A DNA stretch of 33,734 nt from Acholeplasmatales bacterium (lineage in GTDB: Bacteria; Bacillota_I; Bacilli_A; Acholeplasmatales; Acholeplasmataceae): contig QKIB01000057.1 of NCBI GenBank assembly GCA_003249785.1, forward strand, positions 1-33,734. Reading direction: 5' to 3'. Every line of letters begins with the position of its first letter. Within the stretch, counting starts at the first letter, position 1. The notes beneath the pieces are model-generated. The model did no database searches, was not told the origin of the DNA, and saw only the letters and a program-made list of their open reading frames with translations. Positions 1 through 8,828 of this stretch are shown piece after piece. A program made the position numbers and the translations under genes.

Positions 1-102
1 GAACATGAACGCAGCCATCAAGTAAGATAAACTAATGGCAACTGCATCCATAAGCATATAAACCGATATTTGAATGATACGTTGAGCTCTTGTGGTTTTC
101 AT
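1..102 (-). CDS. 5' fragment of a membrane protein gene (N-terminus MKTTRAQRIIQISVYMLMDAVAISLSYLMAAFMF), possibly a CapD/sugar-transferase-like polysaccharide biosynthesis protein; truncated by window edge
   Basis: Minus-strand ATG at 100-102 preceded by GAAGGAAAT; open to position 1 in frame; hydrophobic N-terminus. Absent from the ORF track because it is truncated. Confidence 0.6.
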   Translation of the reverse strand, partial: MKTTRAQRIIQISVYMLMDAVAISLSYLMAAFMF

Positions 103-185
103 TGGATTTCCTTCATTAAAATATTCTTAATATTATTATAAATATAGCATATCACATAACTTAAAAAATGTGTAGTATTTAAGCA

Positions 186-632
186 CTAATCTTGCATCGT
201 TTTTACGATATTGAGAATTTGAATTTCTTTTTTTCTTGAGCGCCAACTGACACGTCCTACTTGACGAACAGTTCCATTCTTCTGTTTGATGATCTTTTGC
301 ATTTGCTTGATGCTCTGATTTGCTCCCATCCATGCAAATGGAAAGAACTGTGTCACAAATAGATCAAAGGTTTTACCTTTTAAATCAGGAAGTTGCGTAA
401 GGTATGCGTTCATGATTTTTGAAATTCTAAATCCGTGAACTGGACTTCCCAAAATTACGTGATCATAGTCGATGATATCTGGAATTTCAATGAGTTCTAC
501 AAAAGGTTGATTTGGATCATCAGAGGTTGCTTCAATCATCAATAAATCAAACTCTTTTTTTAACTGAATCCGCTTTGCCACTTCCAAAGTATGTCCTGTT
601 TTCGAATAGATCACAAGTGCTGTTTTTGTCAT
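186..632 (-). CDS. Flavodoxin-like domain protein
   Basis: N-terminal KTALVIYSKTGHTLEVAKRI resembles a flavodoxin FMN phosphate-binding loop; HVILGSPVHGFRIS fits the family; RBS AAAGGAGTG. Confidence 0.75.
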   Translation of the reverse strand: MTKTALVIYSKTGHTLEVAKRIQLKKEFDLLMIEATSDDPNQPFVELIEIPDIIDYDHVILGSPVHGFRISKIMNAYLTQLPDLKGKTFDLFVTQFFPFAWMGANQSIKQMQKIIKQKNGTVRQVGRVSWRSRKKEIQILNIVKTMQD

Positions 633-710
633 TGTATCACTCCTTTAAAGGTTTTATCTATATTCAATATACCATAGAATGGTATCGTGTATCACTGTTT
701 TGCTAACTTG

Positions 711-1508
711 TTATGAAAAATGTGATTTCAACCATTGAAGTATCGCATCTGCTGCGACTTTCCATTCTGGATCAATGGTCATAAAATGGCATAATCTTGG
801 TATCATAATAGGGTCAACGCCAAAGGCTTTTGCTGTGATCTTCGTTGAATTTTCGTTGACAATGTGATCTCCATATGATCCAATCACAGCAACTGGTATT
901 TTCAAATCGAAGGGTTTCGAAAAGAAAGGCTTTAGTAAATCCTTTTTTACTTTGGATGACTCTTTACTTAATTGTTTTTTGATTTCAGCCAATGCTTCTT
1001 CTGAAAAGCGATTTGAAAAAATGGTTTCGTTCATTATGTTTTCAAGTGATACTTTTTGTTCAGGATTCTTCATCCGGTAGGAACGCAAAAAAAGTCGTGC
1101 ATCACTAAAAAACAAGCCTAAAGGTGATTCATTATCAATCCCACCAGCTTGAGCGGATGCAAGACATATCATCCCTTGAATTGTGGTGGGATAAAGACTA
1201 ACATATTTCTGAACGATTGCACCACCCATTGAGTGCCCAATCAGGATTGGTTTAAGCTTATACGTATCAATTACATGTTTAACATCTTCGACATAGGTAT
1301 CCAAGCCATACTCATCAATAAATTCTACACCCTCACTTTTTCCATGACCTCTTAAACTTAAGGCATAGCTATCAAACCCTTCTTGAGAAAAATACTCAAG
1401 AAAGTATTCGAAATACCATGCACCGCCTGCTGCACCATGAATGAACAAGAGTGGTGGATTATGACTTTGTGATTTAGATTTTTTAGTGACAACTTCAATG
1501 TTCATCAT
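711..1508 (-). CDS. Alpha/beta hydrolase
   Basis: LLFIHGAAGGAWYFEYF oxyanion region, GHSMGGAIVQ nucleophile elbow, C-terminal catalytic-type His (LCHFMTIDPEW). ATGA overlap with the upstream gene. Confidence 0.88.
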   Translation of the reverse strand: MMNIEVVTKKSKSQSHNPPLLFIHGAAGGAWYFEYFLEYFSQEGFDSYALSLRGHGKSEGVEFIDEYGLDTYVEDVKHVIDTYKLKPILIGHSMGGAIVQKYVSLYPTTIQGMICLASAQAGGIDNESPLGLFFSDARLFLRSYRMKNPEQKVSLENIMNETIFSNRFSEEALAEIKKQLSKESSKVKKDLLKPFFSKPFDLKIPVAVIGSYGDHIVNENSTKITAKAFGVDPIMIPRLCHFMTIDPEWKVAADAILQWLKSHFS

Positions 1509-1981
1509 GACCCCAACTTAATTTCATAAATATTGATTTTTGGCTTACCTAAGACGTGATAGATGTGATCAAGAGGTACCAGATAGTCACTCATGATGAG
1601 TTTCCCTTTGGCTTTTCTAATGATTTTTTGTGATGCCATGTTATCTGTTGACGAAGTGACAAGCAAATATCTAAACCCATGATCCATTGCTAGCATCTTG
1701 ATCATTTCCAAGGCATAATAGCTATAATGATGCCCCCGATAATCCTCATCAATTTCATAACCTACTTGACCATTGACGATTGATGATTCGTTGAAACCCA
1801 ATCTTAAAGTAATCTTGCCAACAGGTGTGCCGCCAGATCTGATTTCATACCAATAATAAGGTATATGATCTTGTGGATTCTCATCATAATATCCAATCAA
1901 CTTTAAATCAACAACCGGACCTTTCAATTGGGATTTATTAGGTATCCTATTTTTCGTAATACAATCATATTGATGAATCAT
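1505..1981 (-). CDS. GNAT family N-acetyltransferase
   Basis: VGYEIDEDYRGHHYSYYALEMIKMLAMDHGFRYLLVTSSTDNMASQKIIRKAKG matches the GNAT acetyl-CoA-binding core. Confidence 0.82.
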   Translation of the reverse strand: MIHQYDCITKNRIPNKSQLKGPVVDLKLIGYYDENPQDHIPYYWYEIRSGGTPVGKITLRLGFNESSIVNGQVGYEIDEDYRGHHYSYYALEMIKMLAMDHGFRYLLVTSSTDNMASQKIIRKAKGKLIMSDYLVPLDHIYHVLGKPKINIYEIKLGS

Positions 1982-3323
1982 TCAGATCATCTCCTCGATT
2001 TCGATATGTTTTATGGATTGAACCAGCAAATAATAGACAAGTAAGTACACCTAAAATAGAGTATTGAATAAGATAAACAATATTCGATCTGAACCAAACA
2101 AGATAGTTCATTAAATAGGATCCAGTAATGTTCAAATAAAAGACATTAAATAGATCAATCAATGGGAACAATAAAGCAATGCTCACAAACATCCATGATC
2201 TGGGATATTTGATGTGCTTAATGTAAATAAAGACCCAAATAGAGAGCAACATGAATAAGATATTGATAGTCATTGATCCATAGTGCAGAATTTCAATCCA
2301 TATATCATTTTCTGTAATTAAAGCATTGGAGACATGATAGGTATAGATGACATCAAACACATTCAGTAAAAAGGAAATGGCAATAACAATCATTCCCCAC
2401 AGATAGAATTGATGTTTCTTAAATCCTAGTTTTTTTAAATGAGAAAAAATCAAAAGAAAGACAAGACTCGTCAGAATCGCAAAATCTAAATGAAAATCAT
2501 TCATCATACTGATTATGTGATCAATAATCGGAAGATTGGTAATGAAGTATCTCAAATAAATCATCGATTTGATGAGAATAAAGACCTGATTCAAGATCCA
2601 AAAGAAAATGACTGGCATTGCAAATAGCATAACTTTTTCAGAGATGAAGTGTGTTGTTCCATCTTTATGCTCTTCATTATCAATTTGTTCATATAATGAA
2701 AGAAAATAATATTGAGTACTTAATGCAACAAAAATGACGAAAAGATAAATCCAAATGTTGATGAGCACTTCCCATGAAGTCTTAACTGTCATTGATAAAG
2801 ATGACATCAGAATCCCATATCCAATCGCAATCAGCCATAATCTGCCAATGTTATTTATGACTTTATTGCGATAAGCACGGTGATCCATCTTAATAAATGA
2901 TTCATTCAAATGTTGTCCAGCTTTATGCAAAACGAATTCAATCAATATCAATCCTCCTAAGGTGATTGAAGTGATTAAAGTATAAGTTGTCGTATACTCA
3001 TAAACAGGTAGAAACAACTTGCTGAATAATAGTACAAACAGAGCTCCAAACACAATGATATAAAAACTGATGTTCGTCCATTTTACAGTTTCGTTTTTCT
3101 GCGCATACTCATGATCGGTATCACCATACCTCTTAACAAAGAGAATAACATTGAAGAAAATCCAAGATATGATGATAAACGTTTCAGTCATGGTCGTCAT
3201 GATATGTATCGGAGTATGTGTGAGAATCTTATCACCTAAAGAAATCAACGAAAGACCCAAAAAGTAATGAATCAAGACTCTTTTTGCTTGATAAAATGGG
3301 TCAAATGTTAGATGTTGTTCCAT
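1965..3323 (-). CDS. Polytopic membrane protein of unknown function (~12 predicted TM segments)
   Basis: About 12 hydrophobic segments counted by eye; RBS GGAGGACAATACAC-ATG; overlaps the XRE gene by 23 bp and the GNAT gene by 17 bp. Confidence 0.8.
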   Translation of the reverse strand: MEQHLTFDPFYQAKRVLIHYFLGLSLISLGDKILTHTPIHIMTTMTETFIIISWIFFNVILFVKRYGDTDHEYAQKNETVKWTNISFYIIVFGALFVLLFSKLFLPVYEYTTTYTLITSITLGGLILIEFVLHKAGQHLNESFIKMDHRAYRNKVINNIGRLWLIAIGYGILMSSLSMTVKTSWEVLINIWIYLFVIFVALSTQYYFLSLYEQIDNEEHKDGTTHFISEKVMLFAMPVIFFWILNQVFILIKSMIYLRYFITNLPIIDHIISMMNDFHLDFAILTSLVFLLIFSHLKKLGFKKHQFYLWGMIVIAISFLLNVFDVIYTYHVSNALITENDIWIEILHYGSMTINILFMLLSIWVFIYIKHIKYPRSWMFVSIALLFPLIDLFNVFYLNITGSYLMNYLVWFRSNIVYLIQYSILGVLTCLLFAGSIHKTYRNRGDDLNDSSI

Positions 3324-3519
3324 GTGTATTGTCCTCCCAAAATAAATCGTTCAAGGTGCGATCAAGTGCTTTGCAAATCGATTGACACAGATGAAGTGTT
3401 GGATTATACTCCCCTTGCTCAATCAAAAGAATCGTTTGTCTACTGACACCGATCAATGACGCTAGATGTGCTTGTGAGTATCCTTTTTCTGCTCTTGCTG
3501 CTTTCATCTTAAAATTCAT
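3301..3519 (-). CDS. XRE-family HTH regulator (YgzD-like small regulator)
   Basis: MKAARAEKGYSQAHLASLIGVSRQTILLIEQGEYNPTLHLCQSICKALDRTLNDLFW is a classic HTH_3 domain; RBS GAGGTG. Confidence 0.92.
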   Translation of the reverse strand: MNFKMKAARAEKGYSQAHLASLIGVSRQTILLIEQGEYNPTLHLCQSICKALDRTLNDLFWEDNTHGTTSNI

Positions 3520-3541
3520 AAATGCACCTCGTTATGGCTTA

Positions 3542-3570
3542 AATATACAATATAATGTACATATTGTCAA
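3542..3570 (-). promoter_or_regulatory. Sigma-A-like promoter of the XRE operon with embedded perfect dyad operator
   Basis: Minus strand TTGACA (3565-3570), 17-nt spacer, TATATT (3542-3547); dyad ACAATAT-N7-ATATTGT at 3547-3567. Confidence 0.8.
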
Positions 3571-3593
3571 GTATATATTACATTTATGTATAG

Positions 3594-3643
3594 AAAAAAA
3601 GTGTTTGCATCTGTTGCTCTCCATTCACAGATCACCAACACTT
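3594..3643 (-). terminator. Compound hairpin terminator of the RsgI-like lipoprotein gene
   Basis: Minus strand AAGTGTT..ATCTGT..ACAGAT..AACACTT followed by a T tract. Confidence 0.7.
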
Positions 3644-3677
3644 CTTTTCCTTCAAGAGAAGATATATGGATAAATGT

Positions 3678-4811
3678 TTATGATTCGACTACTTTTTTGA
3701 ATGTCATGAAGATTCCATCTGAATTTTCAAAAATTAAACGTGTACCAAAGATCTGGAATTCTTTTTCGTCAAGTGTACTATTGGTCAATACAAGTTTGCC
3801 ATCAACAACAGCCCACGTGCCTGCTTCAGATACATTCTGATTTAATGCTTCATCTGTATAAATGTATACGTATGTTTCACTATAGGTCATGTCTTGATTT
3901 AAAATAATTTCATGTGAATCAACAGTGAATCCAAGTGAACCACTTGCTTTTTCATAAGTGAATGTACCAACAAGTAATTGATTGACAACACCACTAATGA
4001 GTGCATTTGCATATTCAACACGTTCTTGATTTCTAATTAAGAATGCTTCTTTTGTGCCTTCATAATCATTTAAGTATTGTTCAAGCACGCCAGTAGTATC
4101 TGGTGTTTCTGCAGTTCCATTAAGAACAGCTTGTTCATGCGCCTGAACTCTTGACTGAAGTGCTTCTTCCAAAGCATCTTTAATTGCTTGAGCTTCAACT
4201 TGACGTTGATTTCTGAATTGATTCATGAATGCTTGTTGACCATCAACAAGTGCACTGATGATTTCTTCTGGAGTCAGTGTCACTGCTTCTTCAATGGTTC
4301 GAGTTTCATCTTGTGCTACATAAGCAACAACCAATCTTGCAAAACCATAAGTGATATCATACTGTTCAACCATCTGTTGCAGTTCTGCATCAATTTCACT
4401 TTGACTCATCATAACAACGCCTAATTTGTTTTCTCCAACATAATTTTGTAATTTGGTTTGTACTTCAAGTTGGAACGCATTCATCGTTGATTCATTTTGA
4501 TTGTATGCTTGAAAAGCAATGGCATTATCATTACGATCAATATCAATATATCCGGTTGCTACAGCTGCATTCAAGTAAAGTTTGAGTGCTTCTTCATAGT
4601 TTAAGCCAACCAGATCCAATCCTGCAGCAACAATTTCAGCTGCCTCATTTCCCAAACTGTAACTGACAACATTCATTTCCTGGTTAATCACCATTTCCAT
4701 TTCTGGATTGATTTCCACTGAAAGGTATGTGTTATCAGCACTTCCTGTACTACATGATGCCAATGCCAATGCTGTGATAGTCATGATTCCGAATAAAAAT
4801 AATTTTTTCAT
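3678..4811 (-). CDS. Lipoprotein with RsgI-like extracytoplasmic domain and C-terminal beta-rich (lipocalin/NlpE-like) region
   Basis: Signal peptide with LASC lipobox; YLSVEINPEMEMVINQEMNVVSYSLGNEAAEIVAAGLDLVGLNYEEALKLYLNAAVATGYI resembles the RsgI middle domain; RBS AAGGAGG. Confidence 0.75.
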   Translation of the reverse strand: MKKLFLFGIMTITALALASCSTGSADNTYLSVEINPEMEMVINQEMNVVSYSLGNEAAEIVAAGLDLVGLNYEEALKLYLNAAVATGYIDIDRNDNAIAFQAYNQNESTMNAFQLEVQTKLQNYVGENKLGVVMMSQSEIDAELQQMVEQYDITYGFARLVVAYVAQDETRTIEEAVTLTPEEIISALVDGQQAFMNQFRNQRQVEAQAIKDALEEALQSRVQAHEQAVLNGTAETPDTTGVLEQYLNDYEGTKEAFLIRNQERVEYANALISGVVNQLLVGTFTYEKASGSLGFTVDSHEIILNQDMTYSETYVYIYTDEALNQNVSEAGTWAVVDGKLVLTNSTLDEKEFQIFGTRLIFENSDGIFMTFKKVVES

Positions 4812-4884
4812 TTGTTTTCCTCCTTGGTTTTTACATTAAACATACAAATGAACTCCTATTTTTATTGAGAAAAAATCCAATTTG

Positions 4885-4909
4885 ATAAAAAAAAGACCCG
4901 AAGGCCTTA
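4885..4909 (-). terminator. Rho-independent terminator after the YhhN-like gene
   Basis: Minus AAGGCC-TTCG-GGTCTT followed by TTTTTTTT; UUCG tetraloop. Confidence 0.85.
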
Positions 4910-5623
4910 TCTTAAGTATATCAATGATAGTGCGATGAGTATCTGAGCACCATAGTATGTGACATAATTAAGGATGATTATAATGGGTCGCTTATTTTGC
5001 TTAAAATAAATAGGCGCAAGGATTAAATCTGATAGTGCAAATAAGAGTGCACCAACGAAAAAAACAATTGAAAAGGTGGTAAATCTGCCTTGCATAACAT
5101 ATGATAACGATTGACCTACAAGACCAAACAAGATGAATGCATAAATCAAACTTGGAATTTTGGCTTTTCCCATCTCAAAGTGCAGCAAATTCGAACCCAA
5201 ATAGATAACAATTGCCATGATGAGACCAAAAATAATCGATAGGTATGAAAAGGTTTCAATCTGAAGGAGTCCGATAAAATAAAACAAGTGTCCGATTGCA
5301 AAAAAGAGAATGCCTCCATTGATGATCGCTTTATCTGCTTCCTTATGCATCGGTCGGATAGCAAGATATAAATCACCTGCAAGTCCAGAAGATAGCCCTA
5401 AAAACAGAAGGACTGCATAAACAATCAGTGTGTTTAGTGTAAAAGGAATTATGACAAACCCTCCTGTAAAAAACCAATCACGGACAGCCATTGCATAAAC
5501 AAACATGAATCCCAGACTTGCCAATCCTTTGAAAAGCATAGACTGATGGGCATGGTGTTTCAATTCAACATAAATGAATAGAATCACCAAAACGATTGAA
5601 ATCCCTAGAGCAGCATATAGCAT
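4907..5623 (-). CDS. YhhN/TMEM86-family membrane protein (lysoplasmalogenase-like)
   Basis: Polytopic; LFLGLSSGLAGDLYLA, FFAIGHLFYFIGL and GALLFALSDLILA are the conserved YhhN-type motifs. Confidence 0.78.
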   Translation of the reverse strand: MLYAALGISIVLVILFIYVELKHHAHQSMLFKGLASLGFMFVYAMAVRDWFFTGGFVIIPFTLNTLIVYAVLLFLGLSSGLAGDLYLAIRPMHKEADKAIINGGILFFAIGHLFYFIGLLQIETFSYLSIIFGLIMAIVIYLGSNLLHFEMGKAKIPSLIYAFILFGLVGQSLSYVMQGRFTTFSIVFFVGALLFALSDLILAPIYFKQNKRPIIIILNYVTYYGAQILIALSLIYLR

Positions 5624-5640
5624 AAGTCATACTCCTTTTC

Positions 5641-6150
5641 TTATAGTTCAATCCAATAACGATGAATGAATCCATCGGTTTTGTACACTTTATTTTCCAA
5701 GATACCACCATGTTTTTTTATGATTTGTTCTGATCTTTGATTTTCTTCATTCACAGTGATCAACACAGTTTTGAATCCTTTTTCTCTACATAGAGCAAGA
5801 CCTGAATCTAAGATTAGGTTTCCATATCCTTTTCCTCTTTGAGATGGAGCAATCCCATATCCGATATGACCTTCATAAAGCATGTGATCATCATCAAGCT
5901 TCATTCTTAGATTGAGTGCACCATAAATTTGTCCGACTTCATCGGTTAGTACATAAGTTTCTTCAGGAAATGCTTGATCCAATCCCAATAGATCCTCAAG
6001 CTTCTCAAGATATGTAGAAAAAGATAATCCTTCCATCTTGGTTGATGCAGGTATGATCTCTGATTCGTCTTTCCAATCTATTAAATAATCAAAAAAAGCT
6101 GTTTGATCAGAGTGTGTTAATTTCCTTAAATACACTAAAGTTTCCACCAT
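5641..6150 (-). CDS. GNAT family N-acetyltransferase
   Basis: GHIGYGIAPSQRGKGYGNLILDSGLALCREKGFKTVLITVNEENQRSEQIIKKHGG is a canonical GNAT core. Confidence 0.92.
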   Translation of the reverse strand: MVETLVYLRKLTHSDQTAFFDYLIDWKDESEIIPASTKMEGLSFSTYLEKLEDLLGLDQAFPEETYVLTDEVGQIYGALNLRMKLDDDHMLYEGHIGYGIAPSQRGKGYGNLILDSGLALCREKGFKTVLITVNEENQRSEQIIKKHGGILENKVYKTDGFIHRYWIEL

Positions 6151-7046
6151 GTATAGGTTGTATATGGTGCAAATCCAATCCGATAATAGAATTCTTGACC
6201 AGACCCAACCATTGCATATTTAGCACCGGCCAACTTGCATCGTTTGAGTGCTTCTAAGACTGCTGCTTTACCTAAGCCCATCTTACGGTAATGTGGATCT
6301 GTTGCAACAGGCTCTAACATTGCGATTAATGATCCCTCTTGATACCATGTTCCACAATAAGAAACATAATCACCATGAGGTTCAACGACAGCAATATTAC
6401 GTTCCTTCTTGACATGAGGTCCGGATAAACTGATTTTTCGATTCTTGAGTTCTTCTTCAGTCATCGTGGGTTCTCCATTATGATTGAAACCACGCCACAA
6501 GACTTGATGATATCGTTTTAAATCTAAATGATCCCGCATATTTTCAACATAATAACCAGCAGGTAAATGATAATCAAGTGTTTGATCAAGATCCATCACT
6601 GCAAGTTGCTCATGTTCTGCTGTTGCTGTGAGACCCATTTTATAGACAATGCGTTGCATTTCATGATCATCATCAGGTATCAACATTCTGAATCCTTCTG
6701 CACTTTGTAGTTCTCTTATGGCATATTGTGCAATTTCCTTGCGCAAATATGGATAAAGATCATGGAGAACATAATAGGCTTCACCAAATTTCGATTCATA
6801 AGTCATTAGGGCAACAATCTTCCCATCATCTTCCCAAACACCCATGGAATCCAAATGATCAGCATCTAAATAAGGCAGTGAAAATGCCCACTCCCAGCGT
6901 CCCCAAGGGAAGCTGATCATCTTTAATTGATCTTTTTGAATCTCAAAAAGGAACTCACTAACCTTCATGAAATCTTTTGAAAAATGTCCATAACCTTCTA
7001 AATCTTGTAGATGTCTAAATTTAACCATTGTCTTCCCCTTCTTCAA
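6135..7046 (-). CDS. GNAT family N-acetyltransferase (~300 aa); start may be MVKFRH at 7028
   Basis: C-terminal ATDPHYRKMGLGKAAVLEALKRCKLAGAKYAMVGSGQEFYYRIGF is a GNAT core; GAAGGGGAAG RBS lies upstream of the inner ATG. Confidence 0.85.
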   Translation of the reverse strand: MKKGKTMVKFRHLQDLEGYGHFSKDFMKVSEFLFEIQKDQLKMISFPWGRWEWAFSLPYLDADHLDSMGVWEDDGKIVALMTYESKFGEAYYVLHDLYPYLRKEIAQYAIRELQSAEGFRMLIPDDDHEMQRIVYKMGLTATAEHEQLAVMDLDQTLDYHLPAGYYVENMRDHLDLKRYHQVLWRGFNHNGEPTMTEEELKNRKISLSGPHVKKERNIAVVEPHGDYVSYCGTWYQEGSLIAMLEPVATDPHYRKMGLGKAAVLEALKRCKLAGAKYAMVGSGQEFYYRIGFAPYTTYTWWKL

Positions 7047-7090
7047 ATTGAAATCGTCAATTCTATTTTAATATATAAAAGTGCTAAATG

Positions 7091-8023
7091 TTAATCATAA
7101 ATATATTGTGTTTGAATCACTTGCTGATATGATCTGGGATCGTAGTACTTGAGTATTTTGAGAGCACGAAATGTATTGAACCTGCTTGCTTTGGTTTCTT
7201 CGAGTTGAAAATGGATTTTACCAGGATAATGCTTACCCTGAGTGATATACCCTTTTTCCATTTCATCGAGGATGATATCAATAGCTTCCTGCATGCGTAT
7301 ATCAAAGGGCATCTTGATGGATTGGAAATACTCCAGTGCTCTAAATGCATCATACTTCCATCGCATCGGGTAATGGAAGGATGCCATATCCTTATGAATG
7401 ATTTCCCTGTCATGCTCAGATCTGAAAAGTCGCTTGCGTAATATGAACTCCCATGCTTTAGGAATGGCATGCGAGATTTCGTCGAATCGGTAATCATTCT
7501 CCATTTTTTCATTATCATAGAGTGCTTCCAAAACGGAAATCGTCGTGTGGAGTGAGCTCTTCTTTGGCTTGCTTGGCGAATCCCAAAGACAATTCCATCC
7601 GCCATCTTTAAACTGATGTTTCAAGATGTAATCAATGATTTGATTGATGCGATCATCCTTGATTCTGCCATAACTGACCAATCCCATGACCATGGCTGAA
7701 ACACACATATCTTGATATCTTTTCCTTGCTACAAGTCCTTTATTAAACCACATGTGGTCCAGTAAATTTGTTACAGCTTCCTGATAGATTTGATGCATGG
7801 GAAAGACTTCCATATATTTGAGTTCCATCAAGGTATAATGTGTGGATATCCATTTTGGCGAATAGATGCCACCACCCCACATTTTTGTTTTCACATCATA
7901 GAGTTCGAAATATCTCCTAATGTACCCTTTTTCTTGATAGACGACACGTTCTTCAAGTAAATATCTTTTGGTCAAATATTGAATAACTGGGTCACCTTTC
8001 ATTAACCAATCCAGAGGTCTCAT
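7091..8023 (-). CDS. Prenyltransferase/squalene-oxidase-repeat-like (alpha/alpha toroid) protein of unknown function
   Basis: MRPLDWLMKGDPVIQYLTKRYLLEE and repeat-like IDYILKHQFKDGGWNCLWDS; overlaps the phosphorylase gene by 4 bp. Confidence 0.6.
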   Translation of the reverse strand: MRPLDWLMKGDPVIQYLTKRYLLEERVVYQEKGYIRRYFELYDVKTKMWGGGIYSPKWISTHYTLMELKYMEVFPMHQIYQEAVTNLLDHMWFNKGLVARKRYQDMCVSAMVMGLVSYGRIKDDRINQIIDYILKHQFKDGGWNCLWDSPSKPKKSSLHTTISVLEALYDNEKMENDYRFDEISHAIPKAWEFILRKRLFRSEHDREIIHKDMASFHYPMRWKYDAFRALEYFQSIKMPFDIRMQEAIDIILDEMEKGYITQGKHYPGKIHFQLEETKASRFNTFRALKILKYYDPRSYQQVIQTQYIYD

Positions 8024-8811
8024 TGTTGATCCTCCTTCATCTTTAGCGCATCAAAAGTCAAAACGATATCAAGACATAAACGTGTCAAACCCAATCGAAT
8101 GTCTTCCCTGTTTGACCAATTTCTGCTATCCCATTTTTCTTGAGAAAGATCATCTCCCCCATAAAGGATTGCACCATAATGAACTTTCCTAAATTGGGCG
8201 ACAGCAATCATCGCAGATTGCTCCATATCAACCATGATGGCACCTTCTTCTTGGCGCATCTTGATCTTCTTTTTGGTTTCACGATAAAAAGCATCGGTCG
8301 TCCATGTCCTACCCTCTATGAAATCAATTTGAGCATGCTTTAGGTAGGTTTTAATCAGCTTTCTTACTGAAGCATTGGATTTGATGATGCGACTTGGTTT
8401 GACATAGTGATAGCTTGTGCCTTCATCACGAATTGCTGAATCAACAACAACGAGATGTCCAACGGCTAGATCAGATCTTAAAACACCTGCACCACCACAA
8501 AACATGATGTACTTTGAACCTAATGCAATGCACTCATCCATGAATCCAGCACATAAAGGTGCTCCAACTTTTCCTGGGATCAAAGCAACATCGTGATTCA
8601 CAAATTTAAAAATTTCCAAATCGTTTTCTCCACGAAGTGTTGTCAGATGAACAATCTCTTCATTTTCAAACAATTGATCGATTGCATCCTTAAAAAAACA
8701 CACCAATAAATGGCTTGGCAATTTGGGATATTTTTCAGATATCATCCGTGGATTGATGAATGCTTCTTGAGTCGGATCAAACTCAAGAATAGGAAATTCT
8801 TTTTTGATCAT
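8020..8811 (-). CDS. Nucleoside phosphorylase family protein (uridine phosphorylase-like)
   Basis: ALIPGKVGAPLCAGFMDECIALGSKYIMFCGGAGVL; EEGAIMVDMEQSAMIAVAQFR matches the PNP/UDP phosphorylase active-site region. Confidence 0.85.
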   Translation of the reverse strand: MIKKEFPILEFDPTQEAFINPRMISEKYPKLPSHLLVCFFKDAIDQLFENEEIVHLTTLRGENDLEIFKFVNHDVALIPGKVGAPLCAGFMDECIALGSKYIMFCGGAGVLRSDLAVGHLVVVDSAIRDEGTSYHYVKPSRIIKSNASVRKLIKTYLKHAQIDFIEGRTWTTDAFYRETKKKIKMRQEEGAIMVDMEQSAMIAVAQFRKVHYGAILYGGDDLSQEKWDSRNWSNREDIRLGLTRLCLDIVLTFDALKMKEDQQ

Positions 8812-8828
8812 AAGCTCAACTCATTTGA

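Noticed and set aside
136-333. 65-aa ORF overlapping the flavodoxin gene
   Set aside because: Alternate-frame shadow of the flavodoxin CDS; no support.
3586-3840. 84-aa plus-strand ORF overlapping the lipoprotein 3' end
   Set aside because: Spans the terminator hairpin and is antisense to the lipoprotein CDS; no RBS evidence.
5641-7046. Two overlapping GNATs as a split or frameshifted single gene
   Set aside because: Each has its own complete GNAT core and plausible start; the overlap is only 16 bp.
7117-7605. 162-aa ORF in a different frame within the toroid gene
   Set aside because: Same-strand alternate frame of a better-supported CDS; low-complexity, no recognisable domain.
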